Source of the DNA: Longilinea arvoryzae
GTDB lineage: Bacteria > Chloroflexota > Anaerolineae > Anaerolineales > Anaerolineaceae
NCBI RefSeq assembly: GCF_001050235.1
Contig: NZ_DF967972.1
Location: 2,555,901 to 2,619,900, forward strand
Direction of reading: 5' to 3'
Length of the DNA stretch: 64,000 nt
The notes under the pieces are model-generated. The model was not told the origin of the DNA. It saw only the letters and a list, made by a program, of their open reading frames with translations, and searched no databases. Numbering within the stretch: position 1 is the stretch's first letter; each line of letters begins with the position of its first letter. Positions 17,470 through 26,968 of the stretch are shown in pieces. The position numbers were made by a program, and so were the translations under genes.

Positions 17470-18486
17470 TCAGCGCGTGGGGCGGTCGATGCGCGGCGTC
17501 AACCGGTAATGGAAGTGCGGCAGGGAGAGCCCTTGCCAGACACCCAGGCGCGGCAGCAGAAGATGAGCTGAATTGGGCCGGACGCGGGCGCGGCCATCGA
17601 GCATGCTGAAAACGATGGCACAGCCCGACGAAAAAAGCAGGTCGATGACGCCTTGATGATATGAAATGGCCTTGCCATCCGGCAGCGCGAACACCGGCGG
17701 ACACTCACCCAATTCGTGTTCGATCAAATTCCGTGAGGTGCGTAGCTCGGCGCGCACCGATTCCAGCGGTATCTGGGACAGAATTGGATGCGAATGGGTG
17801 TGCGGGGCGATGTCGACGCCGGCCTGGCGTAAAGCGCGTAGTTCGTCCCAACTGAGGGTCAGCCTGGGTGGGTTGGCGGAAGGGCGCACGAACCGATCAT
17901 AGGCCGCGCCAATCCAATCCACGCGCTGGTCTCCGGGCATGCGTTTGAGCGCAAAGAGCAACTCGCGCCGCGCGCGAGCCTTTTCCTCCGGGCTGCCGAT
18001 CGGGAAACGCCCGGCAGGCGTATCCAGCGCCGGCTGGCCGGAGTGATGGATGAGCTGGTAAACCTGGTCCCACCAGTAGGTTCCAGAACCCACGCAACCG
18101 GTGGCCAGAAAGAGCAGGGGGCGGATGCCAAACCGGGCACAGACGGGAAAGATCTCGTCCATGAAGTTGGAGTAACCATCGTCGACGGTGAGCAGGACGG
18201 CATCGCGCGGCAGGCTGTATTCGCCGCGCTGCGCCGCCAGCACATCCGCGAGCGCCACCGGGTGGTAGCGGCACGCCAGCAACTCGAGTTGGGCGGCAAA
18301 TTGCGCCGGCGTCGCGCTGATATCCGCCGGGTCGAGCCAGGGATTGAGGGCGGGCGCTTCGACACGGTGGTAGGCCAGCACGTAAAGGGATTGCCCATCC
18401 TCTCGGCCCGTCTTCTGCAGTAAATCGATGGCTCCAACGGCTTCAGCGGCGGTAAGAAGGGCGTTCTTCCAACGATGTTTTGGCAT
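17470..18486 (-). CDS. Polysaccharide deacetylase (NodB/CE4)
   Basis: A 338-residue carbohydrate esterase 4 protein. The metal and catalytic motif TVDDGYSNF (Asp-Asp) and the metal-binding HTHSHP are both present, as is a later RxxR-type segment. There is no signal peptide, so it is either cytoplasmic or exported by an unrecognised route. I chose the ATG at 18486, which has AGAGGTGGG before it. The open frame continues to 18543 but that extra part is the stem of a terminator. It is the last gene of the exopolysaccharide cluster and may N-deacetylate the polymer or its precursor. Confidence 0.88.
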   Translation of the reverse strand: MPKHRWKNALLTAAEAVGAIDLLQKTGREDGQSLYVLAYHRVEAPALNPWLDPADISATPAQFAAQLELLACRYHPVALADVLAAQRGEYSLPRDAVLLTVDDGYSNFMDEIFPVCARFGIRPLLFLATGCVGSGTYWWDQVYQLIHHSGQPALDTPAGRFPIGSPEEKARARRELLFALKRMPGDQRVDWIGAAYDRFVRPSANPPRLTLSWDELRALRQAGVDIAPHTHSHPILSQIPLESVRAELRTSRNLIEHELGECPPVFALPDGKAISYHQGVIDLLFSSGCAIVFSMLDGRARVRPNSAHLLLPRLGVWQGLSLPHFHYRLTPRIDRPTR

Positions 18487-18503
18487 AACAGACCCACCTC
18501 TTT

Positions 18504-18540
18504 GCAAAAGAAGCCGGGTGGTTTGGGCACCCGGCGTTTT
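18504..18540 (-). terminator. Terminator between bcsB-like gene and deacetylase
   Basis: GCCGGGTG (18513-18520) pairs perfectly with CACCCGGC (18528-18535), seven-base loop, with TTCTTTTG on the minus-strand side and GTTTTC on the plus-strand side. It separates the deacetylase from the main operon or lowers its expression. Confidence 0.8.
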
Positions 18541-18542
18541 CA

Positions 18543-20828
18543 TCAGCGGTTCCTTTTAGAGGTGGCCAGGGCGATCACAATGATCACCAGGATGACGCCG
18601 GACAGAATGCCGACCACGGGCAGGATCCAGCCGGTCTGGCTGGCCAGCGGCACGGTCGTGGCGGGCAGGGTACTGGCGGCATCCGGGACCTGGGTCTGAG
18701 CAGGGGTTTCCGGGATGAGGGTGCCCGAGAGGTTGCCGGTTCCGACGCCCAGACGGGTGTCGCTGGTGAGAATTTGCTCACCCCGCACCACGGCGAAGTC
18801 GCCGCCCAGTTTGCTGCTCAGTTCGGAAACGGATACCGCGCCGGACGAATCGAGCAGGCCGGCGTCGGTGCTGCCCAGAACGGCCAGGATATTGCGTCCT
18901 TTTCCCCAGGGGGAGGCGGTCAATTCGAGGTAGCCAATCGAGGTATCCTCGGGTAGGCGGTAGACCACCCGGAAGATCGACTCCTGGGCGACATTGCTGC
19001 CGTCCGCAAAGGAGGCCGGCAATTGATCCGCCAGTTCAGCGAGCAGCGGAATCTGGCTGGCCTTGCCGACCAGGACCAGGTCGCGATCCTGGCGGTAGTC
19101 CGCATCGATCTGATCGGCGTAGGCGGCGTTGAATTCGACCATGTCGCCGTTCATGTGTGCACCCAACTGGTAGGCAATTTTGGCGGCGGCGTCGACGGCT
19201 GCGCTGGAATCCGGGGCGACCACGAATGCCAGTGTGTCAAGGTTGGGCGAGGTGGTGAAAGTGGATGTGAGGTTGGCCAATGTCGCGTATTCGACGATCT
19301 GCGCGGTGGCCGGGGTGAGCGGCAGGTGGATCAACGTTTGGTCGAAGACAGTCGTCCATGCGTTCTGGTACATCAGATCGGAGCAATAGGTCAGCGGGTG
19401 ATTGTTGGCTTCGATGGTGAGCAGGTTCGTGCCCGGTAAAAGGAGGAAGCCCGGGATGACGACGCGCTGAGTGGTGACCTTTTCCGAGCTTTCCTTCGTA
19501 TAGCCAATGCCGCCGATGGTGTGCCCGTTCAACAGGACGGACAGACCGGATTGGTCCATATTCAGCAGGGAGGAATTGGTAAAGACGACATCGACGTAGG
19601 CTTCTCCATCGATGGTCTGTCCGGCCGGGACATAGAAGGAAATATCCATGTAATCGACCGGGTTGTACTTCATGCCGCCCATCTGGATCGATGCATAGCC
19701 TAATTCGGCCAGGGTCCGGTCGACCGGCACGGCCTCGGCGCCCTGATCTGGGGTGATCTGCGAAACGACGGCCAGATCGGAGCGATTGCCGGTCTGGAGG
19801 GTGCCTGTGCTCAACGCCTGGGCGGCTTTGATCAGCCCGGCATCGGTTTCACTGCTGATCACCATGAGAACGTTCATTGCGTTCCAGGGTGAAACAACCG
19901 CCTGAATCACGCCGTCCTCGGGCTGTGCGCCGGGCGCATTGAATTTCGCGCCGTTGAAAGCCGCCGGCAGGGCTATGCCGCTCAGCGTCGCAAAACCGGA
20001 TCCCTTGCCCACGAACACCAGGTGCGAATTGGCCCGCTGCGCCTCAGTCAGGGCGCTGACCGGGACGACGCTGACGGGCAACATACCACCGGTCAGATGG
20101 GCCAGTCCGGCGCTGATCGTGAGTGCGGCCTGCAGCTCTCCCACGGAGGGTTTGTCCGGGGTGACCAGCACGGCGGGAGTCACGCCCGGTGTGGAAAGTG
20201 AATTGGTCTTCACCACCAGTCTGTTGGGTTGGTAAAGCGGACGCGGGAACTGGGTCAGATCGATGGCCTGGTCGACGATGGTGTGACGCAAGTCGATGGT
20301 CGAATCTGCGGAGATTACCACCGTGGTCTGGTGTTCGAACTCACAATCGATTCCGGCGTCCAGGTAGATGCTCAGACTGTACTGGCCGGTGGGCGAGCTC
20401 AAGACCTCGGCGGGAATCGGAACGGTGACCGATCGTTCGCCGACCCAATCCAGGACCAGGGTGGTGACCCACTTACTGTTGAAGCTGATGTCCAGCGTCG
20501 CACCGGTTGCGGTCGCCAGGGCTGTATCGCTGAGTGTGGTCGAGGTCATCACGTTCTTGATCTTGAGCTGCACCGATGTGGCCCCGGTCAACGCCCAGGT
20601 GTTGGGCAGGCTGAAGCGGTAGCGAATGTAATCGTACGGCCCGTTCAGGATCTGGTCGGAATACCCCAAGTCGCGGAAGGCGTAGGTATTCTCATTCTGC
20701 ACCGCGGTCTGCGTTTCGGCGGACGGCGTGGCCGTGGGCTGCACGCCGGTCTGGGCGAATACGTTTGCTGGCGTACACAGCAATGAGATAACAAGCATCA
20801 AGATGAAAAGGAATGACAGTTTCTTCAT
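18543..20828 (-). CDS. BcsB-like cellulose-synthase regulatory subunit
   Basis: A 761-residue exported protein with a signal peptide (residues 1-26), a large beta-rich region with the repeated carbohydrate-binding and flavodoxin-like modules of BcsB (for example VTFNSSL-type strands, NHPLTYCSDLMYQNAWTTVFD, and LVFVGKGSG/LVLVGKAS in two copies) and one C-terminal membrane helix with a basic end (ATSKRNR). BcsB guides nascent cellulose out of BcsA. No clear BcsA is in the cluster; the nearest processive-like candidate is the GT2 two genes upstream. I chose the ATG at 20828; the frame can start at a TTG three codons earlier. Confidence 0.85.
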   Translation of the reverse strand: MKKLSFLFILMLVISLLCTPANVFAQTGVQPTATPSAETQTAVQNENTYAFRDLGYSDQILNGPYDYIRYRFSLPNTWALTGATSVQLKIKNVMTSTTLSDTALATATGATLDISFNSKWVTTLVLDWVGERSVTVPIPAEVLSSPTGQYSLSIYLDAGIDCEFEHQTTVVISADSTIDLRHTIVDQAIDLTQFPRPLYQPNRLVVKTNSLSTPGVTPAVLVTPDKPSVGELQAALTISAGLAHLTGGMLPVSVVPVSALTEAQRANSHLVFVGKGSGFATLSGIALPAAFNGAKFNAPGAQPEDGVIQAVVSPWNAMNVLMVISSETDAGLIKAAQALSTGTLQTGNRSDLAVVSQITPDQGAEAVPVDRTLAELGYASIQMGGMKYNPVDYMDISFYVPAGQTIDGEAYVDVVFTNSSLLNMDQSGLSVLLNGHTIGGIGYTKESSEKVTTQRVVIPGFLLLPGTNLLTIEANNHPLTYCSDLMYQNAWTTVFDQTLIHLPLTPATAQIVEYATLANLTSTFTTSPNLDTLAFVVAPDSSAAVDAAAKIAYQLGAHMNGDMVEFNAAYADQIDADYRQDRDLVLVGKASQIPLLAELADQLPASFADGSNVAQESIFRVVYRLPEDTSIGYLELTASPWGKGRNILAVLGSTDAGLLDSSGAVSVSELSSKLGGDFAVVRGEQILTSDTRLGVGTGNLSGTLIPETPAQTQVPDAASTLPATTVPLASQTGWILPVVGILSGVILVIIVIALATSKRNR

Positions 20829-20843
20829 AATGGTCAATGCTGG

Positions 20844-22007
20844 TTAAGCATCCCTCCCCTTTAAAACAATTGAACTTTGAATGGCATTCATCAAAATCGG
20901 ATAAATCCTGGCGACCACATGGTCCCAGGTAAATTGACTCTCAATGCGCTGGCGGGCTGCGCCGCCCATCCGAGCGCGCAGGTTGGCGTCCGAGAGCAGC
21001 CGGACGAGCGCGCCGGCCAGTGCGGTTGCATCTTCAGGGGGAACCAACAGACCGTTTTGCGGGTCGGTGATGATCTCACCCATGCCCTCGCCCGACACGC
21101 CGATACAGGGCAGGCCGAAGGCCATTGCCTCGAGCAGAACATCCCCCCAGGTTTCGAGACGCGACGGCAGGACGAAGCAGTCCGCGCTCTGATATAACGA
21201 ATGGATGAACGTTCGATCCCAGGTCGGCGGAATGACCTCCACGCCGCGCAGGTCCAGGCCGGCTGGAAGAGGACCATTCGTGAGCATGACCAGGCGCGCA
21301 CCGGGCAGTTGCATTTGAACGTTGGCAAAAGCGCGCAGCAGAATGTCGCCGCCCTTGCGGTAGAAATCCTTGCCGATGAACAATACCGTGGGGGATGCCG
21401 TTCCGGCGCGGCTTGAAAGGGCGGGCAATGAAGTCATATTGACGCCCCCACCCACGGCCGTCACCCGTTCGGGTGGAATGCCGTAATCGGCGATGACCGA
21501 AGCGCGGACGAATTCGCTGCGCGTGCAGATATGCGCTGCGCGCTGGAAGGCAGCCTGCTCCAGACGGATCCATCTCTTTCGCTCTTCCGGCGTGAGCGGG
21601 CTGCGGCCCAGTTCGGGCCGGCGCCCTGAAAGCACACTCGTATAATCGGTATAGATCACAGCCGGAATGCCCGTGTTTCCCCGGCTGGCATCGTAAAGCA
21701 CACCGATCTGAAAAATCAGGTCGACCCGACCGGCCTGCCCGCGCAGGGCGCGCGCGACGGACGCCGAGCGTAATTCGAAGGCCGGCACGTTCTGGTAGAA
21801 GCGTTCCTTCCACAGGCGGCGATCCGGGCTGAATACCTGCAGCGCATTGAACAAGCGGGGCAGGCCGCGCAGCGTCGCATCCCGGATCTCGATCGGGAAG
21901 GCCCTGCGCAGGGATTCGAGCAGGCAGCCGTATTTTACCCGGGCGAAGGGTTCTTGGTCGACATCGCCGATCAAGGTTACGAAGAGGCGCGGAGAAGCAT
22001 CCGTCAT
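20844..22007 (-). CDS. Glycosyltransferase, GT4-type
   Basis: A 387-residue GT-B glycosyltransferase. The C-terminal donor-binding half has the family-4 pattern VLPSRLETWGDVLLEAMAFGLPCIGVSGEGMGE with the conserved Glu-x7-Glu spacing, and FIGKDFYRKGGDILLRAF. The start ATG at 22007 overlaps the end of the upstream GT2 gene. It adds one sugar to the exopolysaccharide repeat unit; donor and acceptor are unknown. Confidence 0.88.
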   Translation of the reverse strand: MTDASPRLFVTLIGDVDQEPFARVKYGCLLESLRRAFPIEIRDATLRGLPRLFNALQVFSPDRRLWKERFYQNVPAFELRSASVARALRGQAGRVDLIFQIGVLYDASRGNTGIPAVIYTDYTSVLSGRRPELGRSPLTPEERKRWIRLEQAAFQRAAHICTRSEFVRASVIADYGIPPERVTAVGGGVNMTSLPALSSRAGTASPTVLFIGKDFYRKGGDILLRAFANVQMQLPGARLVMLTNGPLPAGLDLRGVEVIPPTWDRTFIHSLYQSADCFVLPSRLETWGDVLLEAMAFGLPCIGVSGEGMGEIITDPQNGLLVPPEDATALAGALVRLLSDANLRARMGGAARQRIESQFTWDHVVARIYPILMNAIQSSIVLKGRDA

Positions 22008-22008
22008 T

Positions 22009-23205
22009 TCAGGCGCCCCTTTCTTCGGCCCGGCGAACTTTCTGCCAGAGGGTGCGATCCTTGCCGCCCAGGTAATAGACCAATCCCTGTAAAGCAGCCA
22101 GATTGCTATTGACCAGGAAGGCCGGCAGGTAAGCCAGCTTTCGCAACGGCCCGGGCATGGCATCCTGGTTGCCGAGCCACGCCAGGCCGTAGAAGGCAAA
22201 TTGAAGCCCAAAAAGAATCCAATTGTAGGGGGGCGTCAGCCGCATAAGGGAAGCCGGAATGCCGGCCGGCGGCCAGATCAGCGCGTACAGGTTGGCGATG
22301 AACGTGCCCAACATGAAGAAAGGCACGAACAGGCGCAAAATCTTGTGCGAAAGGATCTGCCACATCAACAGCGGGCGTTTGAACGGCAAGAACTGCCGCC
22401 AGCGGTGAAGCACCTGGTAACGCCCGGCGTTGATGCGTTTGCGGCGGATGATCTCGTCTTCCGCCGTGAGCGAGACGCGTTCGAAAGATCGGGCATCCGG
22501 CGCAAATACCACCCGGTGACCGCTACGCAGGACCTGCATGGCCAGGTAAAAATCGTCATTGATGGTGCCCCCGGGCGCGGGCTTGAACAGCGCTTTGCGG
22601 ATGGCAAAGATCTCTCCGCTGACACCGGTGCACGAGCCCAGGCGGGTTTCCTGCCGCTTGATGAAGGCTTCGTACTTCCAGTACAGGCCTTCCGAGCTGC
22701 TCAAAGGGCCAGCGTCCTTTAGGATGTGCTTGGCGCCGCTGACCGCGCCGACCTGCGCGGAAACAAAGGGAGCAACCAACGCCCGCAGGGTATCGGCTTC
22801 GTACAAATTATTGGCATCCGAAAAGACGATCACTTCCCCCCATGTAAACGCCAGGGCGCGATTGATGGCCGCCATTTTCCCCTGGCGCTCCGGCTGATAG
22901 CATAACTCCACCCCTTGAGCGGCGTACTGCCGGACGATATCGGCAGTCCGGTCATCCGACCCATCCGCCGCGACCAGGATCTGGAGTTTTTCGCGGGAAT
23001 AAGCCATTTCGAGCGCGTTGTCCAGCTTTTTGGCGATACAGCTTTCCTCGTTGTATGCGGCGATCAGGAGTGTGAGCGTGGGTTCTGCGGCAGGCGGAAA
23101 TACCGGCTTCCGGCCTGTTCTTGCCAGCAGCGCCAGCAGGAGCGGATAGCCAAGATAGACGTAAAGGATCAGGGCGATGCAGATCCAGAACCCGATGCCG
23201 CTCAT
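22009..23205 (-). CDS. Membrane glycosyltransferase, GT2 family
   Basis: A 398-residue inner-membrane GT-A enzyme. An N-terminal helix is followed by the GT2 catalytic domain with LLIAAYNEE, the metal-binding ADGSDD, and SDANNLY, then TINDDFYLAM, and several C-terminal membrane helices. The Q-x-x-R-W motif of processive synthases is changed to RRKRINAG, so processivity is uncertain. Topology resembles IcaA/PgaC or BcsA-like synthases. Its ATG overlaps the stop of the upstream gene (ATGA). Confidence 0.87.
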   Translation of the reverse strand: MSGIGFWICIALILYVYLGYPLLLALLARTGRKPVFPPAAEPTLTLLIAAYNEESCIAKKLDNALEMAYSREKLQILVAADGSDDRTADIVRQYAAQGVELCYQPERQGKMAAINRALAFTWGEVIVFSDANNLYEADTLRALVAPFVSAQVGAVSGAKHILKDAGPLSSSEGLYWKYEAFIKRQETRLGSCTGVSGEIFAIRKALFKPAPGGTINDDFYLAMQVLRSGHRVVFAPDARSFERVSLTAEDEIIRRKRINAGRYQVLHRWRQFLPFKRPLLMWQILSHKILRLFVPFFMLGTFIANLYALIWPPAGIPASLMRLTPPYNWILFGLQFAFYGLAWLGNQDAMPGPLRKLAYLPAFLVNSNLAALQGLVYYLGGKDRTLWQKVRRAEERGA

Positions 23206-24341
23206 CCGACCGCCTCCCCGTTCAAGACCGCCTGATACAGCGCCCCGGTCCGGAGCGCCATTTCCTGCAGCGAGTAGCGTTCCAGGACGCGTTCGCGCGC
23301 TTTGTGACTCAAAGCCGCGCGCAGCCCGGGAGTCTTGAAAAGGCGCAGGATCGCTGCCGCAAGGCTCTCCGGGTCGCCGGGGGGGATGAGCAGACCGGTT
23401 TCTCCGTCGATCAGGGCTTCCGGCACGCCGCCGACCCGGGTGGCGACGCACGGCAATCCGCAGGCCATGGCCTCCAGCAGCGAGACGGGCAGACCTTCCG
23501 CATCCGAGGGCAGGACGAGAATATCGGCGGCCTGCATCACCGGGCGGACATCGGCCAGGCCGCCCAGAAATTGAACCCCATCGCCGGCCAGCGCTTTCAA
23601 CTCGCCCTCGAGTGGACCCGAACCGGCGATTGCCAGATGCGCGTTGGGGATGGATTGGCGTATCGCAGGCCAGATGCCGATCAACCGATCCACGCGCTTG
23701 ACGGGTACGAGCCGCCCGGCGTAAGCGGCCACCAAAGTCTCGGTTGGGAGGCCCAGGTCCTTGCGCAGGCGAATTTTGGTTTCGTTATCGACCGGGATGA
23801 AGCGGGCCGGATCGACGCCGTTGCCGATCATCACCCGCCGTTCCGCCGGAATTCCGGCCGATGCCAGCTCGGCGTCGATTTCCGAACTGATGGCAATGAA
23901 TGCTGCGCACGAATTGCGCAGGGCCGCCAGGCGCCAGCCTCCCAGGAATTTATGACCCATCTTTTGCACGTCACCCTGCGGGCCGGATAGGTGGGGGGTG
24001 ACGACGAACGGAGTCCGATACAGCGCCTGCGCGGCCAGCGCCACGGTCGCCGGGGAGATGAACTCATGCGCGTGAATGAGGTCGGGATTCAATTTCCGCA
24101 GCCGGGCGAGGGCGCAGAGCGTGAAACTCAACGCGGCGATTGGCTTGGGACCGGCCGCTGGAAGTCGATAAACAGGCACCCCATCGATGATCTCGAACGC
24201 GGCGGTGCCGGGCAAGCGCCGGGTCAGGACGCTCACATCCAGCCCCAGTCCACGCAGCGCCGGCGCCAACGCACCGACCTGGCGTTCAGCGCCGCCGATT
24301 CGGGGGGCATAACCGTGAATGATCATCGCCACACGTGTCAT
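23202..24341 (-). CDS. Glycosyltransferase, GT4-type
   Basis: A 379-residue GT-B enzyme: N-terminal Gly-rich loop YAPRIGGAERQV, donor domain AYAGRLVPVKRVDRLI and LPSDAEGLPVSLLEAMACGLPCVAT. It ends in a four-base overlap with the GT2 gene. Part of the repeat-unit assembly. Confidence 0.92.
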   Translation of the reverse strand: MTRVAMIIHGYAPRIGGAERQVGALAPALRGLGLDVSVLTRRLPGTAAFEIIDGVPVYRLPAAGPKPIAALSFTLCALARLRKLNPDLIHAHEFISPATVALAAQALYRTPFVVTPHLSGPQGDVQKMGHKFLGGWRLAALRNSCAAFIAISSEIDAELASAGIPAERRVMIGNGVDPARFIPVDNETKIRLRKDLGLPTETLVAAYAGRLVPVKRVDRLIGIWPAIRQSIPNAHLAIAGSGPLEGELKALAGDGVQFLGGLADVRPVMQAADILVLPSDAEGLPVSLLEAMACGLPCVATRVGGVPEALIDGETGLLIPPGDPESLAAAILRLFKTPGLRAALSHKARERVLERYSLQEMALRTGALYQAVLNGEAVG

Positions 24342-24344
24342 CGT

Positions 24345-25460
24345 TTATCGAGTTTCCTGCATTTCCGTATAGATTGCCAGTAACTCCTGGAACCAGGCCG
24401 CGCAGCCAAAGTGAGACGCGGCGAAATCCCGGGCCCGTTCGCCCATGCGCTGCCTCCCGGGACGATCGGCTGCCAATCGGGTGATCTCAGCAGCCAGACG
24501 TTCGGGTTCGCGCGGCGGGACGAGTACGCCGCACTCCGAATTGAGTAGGGTGTGCAGGTCGCCGACATCGGTCGCCACGACGGGCAGGCCGGCTGCCATG
24601 GCTTCCATAACCGAGAGCGGGGTGCCTTCGACGACCGATGAACTGGCATACAGATCGCTGGCGCGCAACAACCTGGGGACATCATTGCGCCTCCCCAGGA
24701 AGACCACCGCTCTGGAAACCTCCAGTTCGATGGCCAATTCTTCCCAATCCGCGCGCATCACCCCATCCCCGGCCAGCAGCAACAGCGTATGTGGGTTCGC
24801 TGCGTGAACGATGGCGAAGGCCCGGATCAGATCATCGTAGGCTTTGACGGTCGAGAACCGGCCGGCCGAGATGAGAATGACGCTCTCCGGATCCTTGAGC
24901 CATTGGCCGCGGATGGCCTGACGCTCGGACTCGGTCATCCCGGCCGGCTCTTCCACCGCGTTATAAACGACACGCATGGTCTGGTTGCCCAGCCGCCGGC
25001 GGTGCGCCTGTTCGGTTTGGCCGCCGACGGCGATGACCACGCGATCCAGCCAGCGCAGCACCCAGCTTTCAAGTATGGCGCGCACCCGGGAATACCGCCG
25101 GTCGTTGCCTGCCGAATGCAATGTCGCCGCAACCGGGATCCCCGCCCCATACCCCGCCAACCCGCCGACGATGTTGGCATAGGTCAGATGGGTCTGGATG
25201 ACATCCGGCTTCGACTGCCGGAAATATTGCGCCAACCGCCGCAGGCGTCCGAGGTCCAACAAACGTCTGGCGGGGAAATACGTCAGGGTCACCCCCGCGG
25301 CCGCTAATTCGGCTTCCACCGCCGAGCCGGACGGCGAACTCAGGCAGATCACCTCGCAGCGCAGCGAACGCCGCTGGGCTTCATGGGCGAAGGTCACCAG
25401 GAGCTTTTGAGCTCCGCCAATCGCCAACGAGTCGATCACGTGGGTTATCCGGCCGATCAT
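24345..25460 (-). CDS. Glycosyltransferase, GT4-type
   Basis: A 371-residue GT-B enzyme with IGGAQKLLVTFA near the N-terminus and SSSVVEGTPLSVMEAMAAGLPVVATDVG in the donor domain. Three bases separate it from the downstream glycosyltransferase gene. Confidence 0.92.
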   Translation of the reverse strand: MIGRITHVIDSLAIGGAQKLLVTFAHEAQRRSLRCEVICLSSPSGSAVEAELAAAGVTLTYFPARRLLDLGRLRRLAQYFRQSKPDVIQTHLTYANIVGGLAGYGAGIPVAATLHSAGNDRRYSRVRAILESWVLRWLDRVVIAVGGQTEQAHRRRLGNQTMRVVYNAVEEPAGMTESERQAIRGQWLKDPESVILISAGRFSTVKAYDDLIRAFAIVHAANPHTLLLLAGDGVMRADWEELAIELEVSRAVVFLGRRNDVPRLLRASDLYASSSVVEGTPLSVMEAMAAGLPVVATDVGDLHTLLNSECGVLVPPREPERLAAEITRLAADRPGRQRMGERARDFAASHFGCAAWFQELLAIYTEMQETR

Positions 25461-25491
25461 TGTGGTTTACCCCCATCCCTCTCCGGCAGAC

Positions 25492-26946
25492 TCATGCTTG
25501 CACCGCGCCTTTCGCCAACTGGAAGAACGAACGCAGCACATCGCGATGGGTCAACCACAGGGTGACCCCGTATAACAGCGCCCCCGCGATGGGAAGCGCG
25601 ATGATCCGGGTCCAATCCTGCAGGCCCATCATCTGCGATTTCAGGATATAAACGCCAATGAACATGATCAGACCGCTCAGGATGGCGGGCTGCATGGATT
25701 TGAGAATATCAACGGCCTTGATCTTCACGATCCAGGCCACAACCAGCAGTTCCACCAGCGTCAGGAAGATATTGATGGCGAGCTGGGCAGCCGCAACCGC
25801 GTAGATGCTGATGCCCGCGGCGGCCCACAGGATCGGCACCGAGATCACCAGTTTGGCGGCGCCCATCGCATTCAGAATCCAGGGCTTCCCCGTGGCCTTA
25901 TAGATATCGCCGGCATTGAAGCCGAGCGCGTAAACCACCGCGTACAGGCAGAGCAACTGCATCACCGGGATGGAAGCCGACCATTTATCCGTGTAGAACA
26001 TCAGAATGAACTCTTTGCTCAACAGGAACAATCCCAGGCCGATGGGGATGGTGATCAGCGAGATGTAGCGCAGCGTGGTCAAATAGCCTTTGCGTAAAGC
26101 CTCCAGGTTGTTCTGAATCCTGGAGAAAGCCGGAAATAGCGCCCGGCTCACCACCACGCAGATGTTGATGATGACCAGTTCCGGGATGCGGAACGCCATG
26201 GTGTAATAGCCCAGTTGGGTGGATTCCATGCGCTTGCCGATGATCAGATAGTCGATATTTTGCAGGAACATGCCGAGCAGATCGACCAGGATGATCTGCG
26301 AGCCGTAGCCAAGCAGTCCTTTCACCTCCTGGCGGTCCCAGGCCAGTCTGGGCCGATAGGGCACCACCACCCAGTAGAGGACATTCGAGACCAGGATACC
26401 GGAAACCTGCCCGATCACGAGACTCCACACACCCCAGCCCAGCAGCGCGCAAACGATGGAAATTCCACCTTTCGCAAAGGTCCTGCCGATTTCCGGTACA
26501 AAGACCTTGCGGAAGTTCAGCTCTTTCTTCAAACGGACCGAGTGAATGCTGCCGATGCTGGAGAGTACAAATGAAAACGACAGCACCTGAACGATGGGAA
26601 TGATCCTGGGCTCGTTGAAGAAGGCGCCAATGGCCGGCGCCGACAGGAACGCCAGCAGCGTCAAAAGGGCGTTGACGCTCAGGCTGATGGTAAAGGCAAT
26701 ATTGGATTTTTTCTCTAGATCACCCTGCTGGTAGATCAGGGCCGATCCCACACCCATCTCATTGAGGGCATCCAGGTAATTGATGGCGATCAGACCCATC
26801 GAAAGCAATCCGAAATCATCCGGGACCAGGATGCGGGCCAGGATCAAGGTGCTGATGAACGTCAATCCTTTGCTAACGGCAAAAGATGTATAGTTCCACA
26901 GCGTTCCTTTCAGGGTGCTTTTCGCCAGTTTCTGCGTATCTTCCAT
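25492..26946 (-). CDS. Polysaccharide flippase (Wzx/MOP superfamily)
   Basis: A 484-residue, strongly hydrophobic protein with about 12-14 membrane helices and the N-terminal pattern of lipid-linked oligosaccharide flippases (KSTLKGTLWNYTSFAVSKGL, LARILVPDDFGLLSMG). It would move the undecaprenyl-linked repeat unit across the membrane for the polymerase encoded just upstream. Confidence 0.92.
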   Translation of the reverse strand: MEDTQKLAKSTLKGTLWNYTSFAVSKGLTFISTLILARILVPDDFGLLSMGLIAINYLDALNEMGVGSALIYQQGDLEKKSNIAFTISLSVNALLTLLAFLSAPAIGAFFNEPRIIPIVQVLSFSFVLSSIGSIHSVRLKKELNFRKVFVPEIGRTFAKGGISIVCALLGWGVWSLVIGQVSGILVSNVLYWVVVPYRPRLAWDRQEVKGLLGYGSQIILVDLLGMFLQNIDYLIIGKRMESTQLGYYTMAFRIPELVIINICVVVSRALFPAFSRIQNNLEALRKGYLTTLRYISLITIPIGLGLFLLSKEFILMFYTDKWSASIPVMQLLCLYAVVYALGFNAGDIYKATGKPWILNAMGAAKLVISVPILWAAAGISIYAVAAAQLAINIFLTLVELLVVAWIVKIKAVDILKSMQPAILSGLIMFIGVYILKSQMMGLQDWTRIIALPIAGALLYGVTLWLTHRDVLRSFFQLAKGAVQA

Positions 26947-26968
26947 GGGATCCAGTCCGCGGTCCGTT

